Shown: piece after piece, positions 1 to 6,733 of the stretch
Numbering within the stretch: position 1 is the stretch's first letter
How the letters are laid out: each line of letters opens with the position of its first letter
Assembly (NCBI RefSeq): GCF_000430545.1
Contig: NZ_AUMF01000008.1
Location: 1-64,000, forward strand
Source: Tenacibaculum ovolyticum DSM 18103
GTDB taxonomy: Bacteria; Bacteroidota; Bacteroidia; Flavobacteriales; Flavobacteriaceae
DNA: 64,000 bases
Direction: 5' to 3'
Notes under the pieces: generated by a model
Seen by the model: the letters and a program-made list of their open reading frames with translations, nothing else
Told to the model about the DNA's origin: nothing
Database searches by the model: none
Made by a program: the position numbers and the translations under genes

Positions 1-85
1 AGCAAGCTACCTGTTACCCCTCGACTTGCATGTGTTAAGCCTGCCGCTAGCGTTCATCCTGAGCCAGGATCAAACTCTTCATTGT
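1..85 (-). rRNA. rrs: 16S ribosomal RNA, 5' end (partial)
   Basis: Read on the minus strand, positions 80-61 give GAAGAGTTTGATCCTGGCTC, the universal 16S 5' region (27F primer site). It continues through GGATGAACGCTAGCGGCAGG and the ACACATGCAAGTCGAGGG motif to the window edge. Only about the first 85 bases of the gene lie inside the window. The rest of the rRNA operon lies to the left. The mature 5' end is placed near 85 by comparison with the E. coli 5' end and is uncertain by a few bases. Confidence 0.97.
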
Positions 86-334
86 ATATTTTAAATAATA
101 TTAATGAATAAGTTTCAAAAGAATTTAACTTAATTAAAAGTTATGGTTATTCTACTCTTTGTTTACGCTGTCAATTTCAATATTTTCAATGAACTTGGTG
201 AGTCGCCAATGACAAGTATTATCTCATCTTTTAAACTCAACCTTTTTGTAGAAACGCTAGATTCGAACTAACTGATTTTCATCTTAAAATCATTTCCAAA
301 ATTTCTTGGTTATTTTTGCTTTCTTAAAGCGGTT

Positions 335-366
335 GCAAAACTACAAACTATTTTAAAACTGACAAA
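335..366 (-). promoter_or_regulatory. rrn promoter, proximal
   Basis: On the minus strand TTTG (366-363) is followed after exactly 19 bases by TAGTTTTGC (343-335), matching the Bacteroidota consensus TTTG-N19-TAnnTTTG. Transcription would start near 330, giving a 16S leader of about 245 nt. The DNA upstream is rich in A and T runs, as expected of a strong rRNA promoter. Confidence 0.7.
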
Positions 367-436
367 CTATTTTTGAAGTTTTTTTTTTAATTTGTTTTTG
401 CAATATTTTAATGAACTATCGTCTTTAAAACGGACT

Positions 437-469
437 GCAAATATACTTTCTTTATCTCGATTTAAACAA
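437..469 (-). promoter_or_regulatory. rrn promoter, middle
   Basis: Minus-strand TTG (469-467) and TATATTTGC (445-437) are separated by 21 bases. The -7 box is an excellent match and the spacing is slightly long. It lies about 100 bp upstream of the proximal promoter. Confidence 0.5.
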
Positions 470-569
470 GTAATACTTAACTTATTTTTAACCTTTTATT
501 GAAAATATAATAACAACCTTTTTAATGAACTTTTGCTAATCTTAAACCTATGTTTTTCCCTTAGCGGGT

Positions 570-600
570 GCAAATATAGATTCCTTTTCTAACATAACAA
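570..600 (-). promoter_or_regulatory. rrn promoter, distal
   Basis: Minus-strand TTG (600-598), a 19-base spacer, and TATATTTGC (578-570) match the Bacteroidota consensus. This is the farthest upstream of three stacked promoters pointing at the 16S gene. Confidence 0.6.
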
Positions 601-886
601 TAACTTATTTAATCTTTTTTTTGAAGTGTTTTACTTTACGTTGTTTTTCAAGCTTTTAGAACGTGTCTTTTTACCTTACACATCTACACCGATGATATCA
701 CCCATCAATATGAGTTCTTTTTACACTTAAAAAGGCTAAAAGCAAACAATGAAAGCTTAATGTTAAAAAAAATGACTCCCCTTGAAAAACATTACTATTA
801 TTATAGTGTACAAAAAAAGGTTTTACAATATATTTGCTTTTCAAAATTCTCACTTGTAAGGGAATTAAACATAACATATATTTATA

Positions 887-2833
887 ATGATTAAAATTAC
901 ATTACCTGACGGTAGCGTCAAAGAGTTTGAAATTAATAGTACATCTATGGATGTTGCTAAAAGTATTAGTGAAGGGTTTGCAAGAAATGTTATTTCTGCT
1001 AATTTTAATGGCACCACTATTGAAACCTCTACCCCACTTACTACAGATGGCTCATTAGTATTATATACTTTTAATGATAATGATGGAAAAAAAGCATTTT
1101 GGCATTCTTCTGCCCACGTGTTAGCACAAGCTATCTTAAGTTTTCATCCAAATGCAAAATTGACAATTGGACCTGCTATAGATAATGGCTTCTATTATGA
1201 CATTGACTTAGGGGATGGAACCATTTCTGACAAAGATTTTTCTGCAATTGAAAAGAAGTTTTTAGAATTTGCCAGAGGAAAACATGAGTTTAAATTACGT
1301 TCTATTTCTAAAGCGGATGCTTTAGATTATTATAAAAAAGAAGGAAATCAATACAAAGTTGAATTAATTGAGAATTTAACTGACGGAGATATTACTTTTT
1401 GTGATCATAGTGACTTTACTGATTTATGTAGAGGAGGACATGTTCCTAATACAGGAATCCTAAAAGCTATTAAAGTGATGAGTGTTGCTGGTGCTTATTG
1501 GAGAGGTGATGAAAAGAACAAGCAACTAACACGAATATACGGAGTTAGCTTCCCAAAACAAAAAATGCTTACTGAGTATTTAGAATTATTAGAAGAAGCT
1601 AAGAAACGTGATCACAGGAAATTAGGTAAAGAATTAGAGTTATTTACATTTTCTCAAAAAGTCGGAGCTGGTTTACCTTTATGGTTACCTAAAGGTGCTG
1701 CACTTAGAGGTCGTTTGGAAGATTTCTTAAAGAAAGCTCAAAAGAAAGCGGGTTATGAGATGGTAATGACTCCTCATATTGGACAAAAGGAACTTTATGT
1801 TACTTCTGGTCATTATGCTAAATATGGTGAAGATAGTTTTCAACCAATAAAAACTCCTAAAATGGATGAAGAGTTTTTATTAAAACCGATGAACTGTCCT
1901 CATCATTGTGAAGTTTATAATTTCAAACCTCATTCTTATAAAGATTTACCTAAACGTTTTGCTGAATTTGGTACCGTATATAGATATGAACAAAGTGGTG
2001 AACTACATGGCTTAACTCGTGTAAGAGGTTTTACACAAGATGATGCTCATATTTTCTGTACTCCTGAACAGCTAGATCAAGAATTTAAAGATGTTATAGA
2101 TTTAGTTTTATACGTATTTAGATCTTTAGGGTTTAAGGACTTTACGGCTCAGGTTTCTATTAGAGACATGGAAAATCCTGATAAATATATAGGTGACGTT
2201 AATACATGGGAACTTGCAGAGCAAGCTATTATTAATGCTGCTACTGATAAAGGGTTAGATTTTGTTATAGAAGAGGGTGAAGCTGCTTTTTATGGACCTA
2301 AATTAGACTTTATGGTAAAGGACGCTTTAGGCAGAAGTTGGCAGTTAGGAACGATACAAGTTGACTATAATTTACCTAAAAGATTCGAATTAACCTATAA
2401 AGGAGCCGATAATCAGTTACATCAACCGGTTATGATTCATAGAGCTCCATTTGGTTCTATGGAGCGTTTTATTGCTGTATTATTGGAGCATACAGGCGGA
2501 AATTTCCCTCTTTGGCTAACCCCTGAACAGGTTATCTTATTGCCAATCAGTGATAAATATGAAAAATATACTAAAAAAGTTTTAACTTTGTTAGAAAATT
2601 CCGAAATTCGCGCCCTCGAAGATAGTCGAAGTGAGAAGACAGGAAGAAAGATTCGTGATGCTGAAGTTAGCAAAATACCATTTATGGTTATTATAGGCGA
2701 AAAGGAAGAACAAGACGGCACGGTATCTGTAAGAAAACACGGTGAAGGAGATATTGGAACATTCACTATAGAAGAATTTATTTCTTTAATACAAAACGAA
2801 GTTAATAAAACATTGGTTCCTTTTGGAAACTAA
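887..2833 (+). CDS. thrS: Threonine--tRNA ligase
   Basis: Class II aminoacyl-tRNA synthetase charging tRNA-Thr in the cytoplasm; 648 aa, normal for the family. Domains in order: TGS domain (about 1-61), editing domain with the HxxxH pair H73/H77 in [10 protein letters not shown] and the later DLCRGGH motif (about 178-184), catalytic core with MNCPHHC (about 337) and class II motif 2 ([19 protein letters not shown]). Motif 3 is [11 protein letters not shown], followed by a C-terminal anticodon-binding domain. The ATG at 887 gives the expected N-terminus of the TGS domain. It is the first gene of the conserved thrS-infC-rpmI-rplT operon. Confidence 0.97.
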   Translation: MIKITLPDGSVKEFEINSTSMDVAKSISEGFARNVISANFNGTTIETSTPLTTDGSLVLYTFNDNDGKKAFWHSSAHVLAQAILSFHPNAKLTIGPAIDNGFYYDIDLGDGTISDKDFSAIEKKFLEFARGKHEFKLRSISKADALDYYKKEGNQYKVELIENLTDGDITFCDHSDFTDLCRGGHVPNTGILKAIKVMSVAGAYWRGDEKNKQLTRIYGVSFPKQKMLTEYLELLEEAKKRDHRKLGKELELFTFSQKVGAGLPLWLPKGAALRGRLEDFLKKAQKKAGYEMVMTPHIGQKELYVTSGHYAKYGEDSFQPIKTPKMDEEFLLKPMNCPHHCEVYNFKPHSYKDLPKRFAEFGTVYRYEQSGELHGLTRVRGFTQDDAHIFCTPEQLDQEFKDVIDLVLYVFRSLGFKDFTAQVSIRDMENPDKYIGDVNTWELAEQAIINAATDKGLDFVIEEGEAAFYGPKLDFMVKDALGRSWQLGTIQVDYNLPKRFELTYKGADNQLHQPVMIHRAPFGSMERFIAVLLEHTGGNFPLWLTPEQVILLPISDKYEKYTKKVLTLLENSEIRALEDSRSEKTGRKIRDAEVSKIPFMVIIGEKEEQDGTVSVRKHGEGDIGTFTIEEFISLIQNEVNKTLVPFGN

Positions 2834-2863
2834 AAAAAGAATAATAATTTAAAATCATGAGTC

Positions 2864-3424
2864 ATAGCAATTAGAAGAAGAGGCGGACGTAGACCGCTAA
2901 GGGTAATTAAAGAAGATCAACATAGAATTAATGATAAAATTAGATATGTTGATGAAGTTCGTCTTGTAGGCGAAAACATCGAAGTGGGTGTTTATCCTTT
3001 AGAAAAAGCCAAACAAATGGCAATTGAACAAGAACTAGATTTAGTTGAAATTTCACCTAAAGCTGTTCCTCCTGTTTGTAAAATTATTGATTACAAAAAG
3101 TTTTTATACGAACAAAAGAAACGTGATAAAGCTTTAAAATCAAAAGCAACAAAGGTTATTGTAAAAGAGATTCGTTTTGGACCTCAAACTGACGAGCATG
3201 ATTATGAATTTAAAAAGAAACATGCTATTAAGTTTTTACAAGATGGAGCTAAATTAAAAGCTTTTGTATTTTTCAAAGGTCGTTCGATTGTATTTAAAGA
3301 GCAAGGGCAAATTTTATTATTAAAATTAGCACAAGAATTGGAAGAACATGGTAAGGTAGAACAAATGCCGAAACTAGAAGGAAAACGTATGATTATGTTT
3401 ATTGCTCCTAAAAAAGCTAAATAA
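2864..3424 (+). CDS. infC: Translation initiation factor IF-3, non-AUG start
   Basis: IF-3 binds the 30S subunit and proofreads start-codon choice. The reading frame is open from just after the TGA at 2858-2860 and contains no ATG before the conserved body. The N-terminal sequence [20 protein letters not shown] followed by [20 protein letters not shown] is clearly IF-3, so a GTG start at 2984 would cut off about 40 conserved residues. The most likely start is ATA at 2864 (AIRRR follows), giving 186 aa; ATT at 2870 is an alternative. E. coli infC uses AUU and is autoregulated through it, so a rare start fits the family. A five-codon ORF (ATG 2857 to TAG 2874) overlaps the start in another frame. 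It follows thrS by about 30 bp. Confidence 0.9.
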   Translation: MAIRRRGGRRPLRVIKEDQHRINDKIRYVDEVRLVGENIEVGVYPLEKAKQMAIEQELDLVEISPKAVPPVCKIIDYKKFLYEQKKRDKALKSKATKVIVKEIRFGPQTDEHDYEFKKKHAIKFLQDGAKLKAFVFFKGRSIVFKEQGQILLLKLAQELEEHGKVEQMPKLEGKRMIMFIAPKKAK

Positions 3425-3465
3425 ATCATTTATAATATATAAGCAAGATAAACTAAAGAACAGAG

Positions 3466-3663
3466 ATGCCTAAAATTAAAACAAAGTCTAGTGCCAAGAA
3501 ACGTTTCAAAATAACTGGTTCTGGTAAAATAAAAAGAAAGCACGCGTTTAAGAGTCACATCTTAACAAAGAAGTCTAAAAAACGTAAGCTTGCTTTAAGA
3601 CACGCAACATTAGTACACAAATCTGATGTAGCGAACATTAAGCAACAATTAGTTTTAAAATAA
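3466..3663 (+). CDS. rpmI: 50S ribosomal protein L35
   Basis: Small, strongly basic 65-aa ribosomal protein of the large subunit. It begins [20 protein letters not shown], with the characteristic [11 protein letters not shown] and the later [16 protein letters not shown] block (here [16 protein letters not shown]). Length and position between infC and rplT are canonical. ATG at 3466, 41 bp after the infC stop, with no strong Shine-Dalgarno sequence, as is usual in Bacteroidota. Confidence 0.97.
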   Translation: MPKIKTKSSAKKRFKITGSGKIKRKHAFKSHILTKKSKKRKLALRHATLVHKSDVANIKQQLVLK

Positions 3664-3700
3664 TTGTTAGCACAGGGAATTTAATTATTAACCATGGAGT

Positions 3701-3733
3701 TAGGCTCATTAAGTACCGAATTTCGGTCGCCTA
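3701..3733 (+). promoter_or_regulatory. Nested hairpin in the rpmI-rplT gap
   Basis: TAGGC (3701-3705) can pair with GCCTA (3729-3733), enclosing a second stem ACCG (3715-3718) / CGGT (3724-3727). It lies 21 bases before the rplT ATG. L20 controls its own operon through mRNA structures in other bacteria, so this may be a translational control site. That role is inference from position and shape only. Confidence 0.35.
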
Positions 3734-3754
3734 CTACAAAAAAACATTTGAATT

Positions 3755-4099
3755 ATGCCAAGATCAGTAAATTCAGTAGCCTCAAGAAAAAGAAGAAAAA
3801 AAATCTTGAAGGCAGCAAAAGGTTACTTTGGAAGACGTAAAAACGTTTACACAGTAGCAAAAAATGCGGTAGAAAAAGCGATGACATATGCTTATCGTGA
3901 CCGTAAAAACAATAAGAGAAACTTCCGTTCATTATGGATTCAACGTATTAACGCTGGAACCCGTCAGTATGGAATGTCTTACTCTCAGTTTATGGGTAAA
4001 GTAAAAGCTAACAGTATCGAATTAAACCGTAAGGTTTTAGCCGATTTAGCGATGAACAATCCAGAAGCTTTTAAGGCCATTGTAGAAAAAGTAAAATAA
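3755..4099 (+). CDS. rplT: 50S ribosomal protein L20
   Basis: Binds 23S rRNA early in 50S assembly and in other bacteria represses its own operon. 114 aa, the standard length. The sequence starts [20 protein letters not shown] and contains the family signature [20 protein letters not shown] and [17 protein letters not shown]. The ATG at 3755 follows rpmI by 91 bp, a gap that holds a nested hairpin. It is the last gene of the thrS operon; a terminator follows at 4123. Confidence 0.97.
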   Translation: MPRSVNSVASRKRRKKILKAAKGYFGRRKNVYTVAKNAVEKAMTYAYRDRKNNKRNFRSLWIQRINAGTRQYGMSYSQFMGKVKANSIELNRKVLADLAMNNPEAFKAIVEKVK

Positions 4100-4122
4100 A
4101 GTTTCATATACTTGCTTATACT

Positions 4123-4154
4123 AAAAACCCAAACTTAAACGTTTGGGTTTTTTT
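4123..4154 (+). terminator. Terminator after rplT
   Basis: AAACCCAAAC, a short AT loop, then GTTTGGGTTT running into a T tract: a clear intrinsic terminator closing the thrS-infC-rpmI-rplT operon. Confidence 0.85.
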
Positions 4155-4193
4155 AAACCAATTAGATTAATTATTGAAATGAAATTATCATCT

Positions 4194-4778
4194 ATGAAAA
4201 CTTTAAGAATACTTTTATTTTTTATTCTTACTCAGAGTGTTATTGCTCAAACGACAATAATCAACGAACCAAATACTGTTAAAAATCAGTTTAAGAAACT
4301 TTATAAAAATTCAAATAATTATCAAATTTATAAAGTTGTAAAAAAGAATGCTTTTTTAAGTCTTCAGAAAAATATATTAGATAGCATTAAAATCATTAAA
4401 GAAGATGCTATTTCAAAACAACTGAAAATAAACGAACAACAAAAGTCCATTACTTCTTTACAAACTAAGATAGATACTTTAAACAGCGATTTATCTGTAT
4501 CTATTGATAAAGAAGATGCTTTTTCATTTATAGGAATCTCTTTAAATAAAGGAACATATAACACTATTTTATGGAGTATTATCGGAATACTTTTAATTGG
4601 TTTAGCTTTTTTTATCTACCGTTTTAATAACAGCAATTCAGTTACTAAAGAAACTAAAAACTTATTAACTGATGTTGAGCTTGAACTTGAACAGTATAAA
4701 AGAAACTCTATTGATAAAGAACAAAAATTAAGACGTCAACTACAGGACGAAATTAATAAACAACGTGGTGTAAATTAA
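4194..4778 (+). CDS. Secreted/membrane coiled-coil protein of unknown function
   Basis: A 194-aa protein from the ATG at 4194 (MKTLRILLFF); an in-frame ATG at 4179 would add five residues. A still longer frame would start inside the rplT terminator and is not credible. There is a Sec signal peptide ending near VIAQ, a helical periplasmic region (EPNTVKNQFKKLYKNSNNYQ), and a single transmembrane helix (ILWSIIGILLIGLAFFIYRF). A charged coiled coil rich in E, K and Q follows. I recall flavobacterial proteins of this shape carrying a tRNA (guanine-N1)-methyltransferase label, but nothing here resembles TrmD or any methyltransferase. The layout suggests a membrane-anchored structural or adaptor role, which is inference. 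It stands alone between two terminators. Confidence 0.7.
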   Translation: MKTLRILLFFILTQSVIAQTTIINEPNTVKNQFKKLYKNSNNYQIYKVVKKNAFLSLQKNILDSIKIIKEDAISKQLKINEQQKSITSLQTKIDTLNSDLSVSIDKEDAFSFIGISLNKGTYNTILWSIIGILLIGLAFFIYRFNNSNSVTKETKNLLTDVELELEQYKRNSIDKEQKLRRQLQDEINKQRGVN

Positions 4779-4800
4779 TTTCACCTAAATAAACGAAATA

Positions 4801-4833
4801 AAAAAGCAGCCTCTATAGAGGTTGCTTTTTTAT
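4801..4833. terminator. Bidirectional terminator
   Basis: GCAGCCTCTATAGAGGTTGC flanked by an A tract on the left and a T tract on the right serves both the coiled-coil gene (plus) and fhs (minus). Confidence 0.85.
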
Positions 4834-4852
4834 TTTACAGGATAAATACTTT

Positions 4853-6529
4853 TTAAGACAACCCTGAAATAACTCCATTATTATCAATACTCATGTTTTC
4901 TGAAGCAGGTGTAGCTGGTAAGCCAGGCATACGCATCATTTTTCCTAAAATAGGAATTACAAATTGTGCCCCCGCAGCTATTTCAATTTCACGAACATTT
5001 ACAGTAAAACCTTTTGGTCTTCCAATTAGCTTATCATTATCTGAAAATGATTTTTGAGTTTTTGCCATACAAACTGCAAAATCGTTAAAACCTAATCGAT
5101 CAATTCTACGTAGATTTAATTCTGCTTTTTTATCATAAGTAACGTTTGTTGCTCCATATATTTCTTTTGCAATTATCTCTATCTTATCTTTTACAGGGCT
5201 CTTCCAATCATATAAAGGCTTAAATTGGGTTGCTTTATTTTCAACAACATCAACTACAGCTTTTGCTAACTTTTTAGTTCCTTCACCTCCTTTTGCCCAT
5301 CCTTCTGAGACAACAGCTTCTACACCTAATTTACTACATGCTTCTATTACAAAGTTCACTTCTTCTTCTGAATCTGAGATAAATGAATTGATTGCAACTA
5401 CTGGTTCTATATTAAATTTACGAATATTTTCAATATGTTTTTCAAGGTTTTTAAATCCATCTTGAACTCTTTCTAAGCTTGGTGCATTGTACTCTTCTTT
5501 CTTAGCTCCTCCATGATGACGCAGTGCTCTTACTGTAGCTACTAAAACAACACATTTCGGATTTAAACCTGCAAATTGCGATTTAATATTTAAAAACTTC
5601 TCTGCACCTAAATCTGCTCCGAACCCCGCCTCTGTTACAACATAATTAGACAATGATAGCCCCATTTTGGTTGCAAGAATAGTATTTGTTCCTTGTGCAA
5701 TGTTTGCAAAAGGCCCACCATGAATAATCGCTGGATTCTCTTCTAAAGTTTGTACTAAGTTCGGTTTAATTGCATCTTTTAATAGAATTGCCATTGCATC
5801 CTGTGCATTTAAATCACTTGCAAAAACTGGCTTTTTATCAAATGTAAAACCTATAAATATACTACCTAATCTCTTTTTTAAATCATCAAAGCTAACCGCC
5901 ATACAAAGTATTGCCATTACTTCTGACGCTGGTGTAATATTAAAACCATCTTCACGAGGAATTCCATTACCTGTACCTCCTAAACCAATAGTAATTTGGC
6001 GTAAGGCACGGTCATTCATATCAATTACACGTTTCCATAAGATAGTTCTAGGATCAATGTTTAAATTATTTGTTTTGCTTTGTAAATTATTATCAATTAA
6101 TGCTGACAACAAATTATTAGCCTTTTCTATTGCATTAAAATCTCCTGTAAAATGAAGATTAATATCTTCCATAGGAACTACTTGAGAATAACCACCTCCA
6201 GCAGCACCACCTTTAATTCCAAAAACTGGCCCTAATGAAGGCTCACGTAATACAACTGTAGCTTGTTTATCTATTTTATTCAATCCCTCAGTAAGTCCTA
6301 TAGAAACTGTAGTTTTACCTTCACCTGCAGGAGTTGGAGTTAAAGCTGTTACCAATACTAAATTATTTTCTCTTACTTTTTCTTCATCAATTAAATCTAA
6401 AGGTAATTTAGCTTTATATTTTCCATACATTTCTAAATCGTCCTCCTTTACATTAAGCTTTTCAGCAATATACTTAATGTGTTGTAAGTCTTTCGATTGG
6501 GCTATTTCAATATCAGTTAAATGCGCCAT
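4853..6529 (-). CDS. fhs: Formate--tetrahydrofolate ligase
   Basis: ATP-dependent synthesis of 10-formyl-tetrahydrofolate from formate, feeding one-carbon metabolism in the cytoplasm. 558 aa, the standard size. The N-terminus carries the P-loop region TPTPAGEGKTTVSIGLTEGL, followed by LREPSLGPVFGIKGGAAGGG and NLHFTGDFNAI, all hallmark Fhs segments. The C-terminus holds GKMMRMPGLPATPASENM. The ATG at 6529 gives the usual N-terminus (MAHLTDIEIAQ). It is monocistronic, convergent with the upstream coiled-coil gene and divergent from secDF. A small inverted repeat lies about 45 bp upstream of the start. Confidence 0.96.
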   Translation of the reverse strand: MAHLTDIEIAQSKDLQHIKYIAEKLNVKEDDLEMYGKYKAKLPLDLIDEEKVRENNLVLVTALTPTPAGEGKTTVSIGLTEGLNKIDKQATVVLREPSLGPVFGIKGGAAGGGYSQVVPMEDINLHFTGDFNAIEKANNLLSALIDNNLQSKTNNLNIDPRTILWKRVIDMNDRALRQITIGLGGTGNGIPREDGFNITPASEVMAILCMAVSFDDLKKRLGSIFIGFTFDKKPVFASDLNAQDAMAILLKDAIKPNLVQTLEENPAIIHGGPFANIAQGTNTILATKMGLSLSNYVVTEAGFGADLGAEKFLNIKSQFAGLNPKCVVLVATVRALRHHGGAKKEEYNAPSLERVQDGFKNLEKHIENIRKFNIEPVVAINSFISDSEEEVNFVIEACSKLGVEAVVSEGWAKGGEGTKKLAKAVVDVVENKATQFKPLYDWKSPVKDKIEIIAKEIYGATNVTYDKKAELNLRRIDRLGFNDFAVCMAKTQKSFSDNDKLIGRPKGFTVNVREIEIAAGAQFVIPILGKMMRMPGLPATPASENMSIDNNGVISGLS

Positions 6530-6569
6530 AAGTCATTAAATAATTTAAGTTATTTATTTATATAAAAAT

Positions 6570-6587
6570 TTAGGTAAATATACCTAA
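6570..6587 (-). promoter_or_regulatory. Inverted repeat in the fhs promoter region
   Basis: TTAGGTA (6570-6576) and TACCTAA (6581-6587) are perfect 7-bp arms with a 4-bp centre. On the minus strand the repeat contains TATATTTAC, close to the -7 consensus, 45 bp before the fhs ATG. It could be an operator over the promoter; no regulator is identified. Confidence 0.35.
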
Positions 6588-6665
6588 TATAATTTCTGTA
6601 CTTAATGACATTTATTAGCTTTATTTAATTAAAAACATGCTAATTACATAAATATGGCAAAAGAA

Positions 6666-6697
6666 TTGGCAAATCTTTTTTGAAATACTATATTTGC
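6666..6697 (+). promoter_or_regulatory. secDF promoter
   Basis: TTG (6666-6668), 20-base spacer, TATATTTGC (6689-6697): a near-consensus Bacteroidota promoter. The secDF ATG is at 6734, giving a leader of about 30 nt. Confidence 0.7.
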
Positions 6698-6733
6698 ACG
6701 TTTAAAAAAAGAACTCGAATTAAACTATTATAG

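Larger units (their letters stand above)
86..886. other. Divergent 16S / thrS intergenic region
   Basis: About 800 bp of very AT-rich non-coding DNA. Bases 86-330 would be the 16S leader and 335-600 hold the three rrn promoters. A plus-strand TATATTTGC at 829-837 is the best -7 box for thrS, though no good -33 TTG lies at the right distance. No ORF, tRNA or terminator is evident between 600 and 820. Confidence 0.6.

Noticed and set aside
256..272. tRNA T-arm-like sequence (GTTAG-TTCGAAT-CTAGC on the minus strand) in the 16S leader
   Set aside because: No acceptor, anticodon or D arm can be fitted around it; probably chance.
2984..3424. infC starting at GTG 2984
   Set aside because: It would remove about 40 residues of conserved IF-3 sequence that lie in frame upstream.
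4143..4193. N-terminal extension of the coiled-coil protein from TTG 4143
   Set aside because: The start lies inside the rplT terminator and would precede a normal signal peptide.
4194..4778. tRNA (guanine-N1)-methyltransferase label for the coiled-coil protein
   Set aside because: No SPOUT or TrmD motif is present; it has a signal peptide, one membrane helix and a coiled coil instead.
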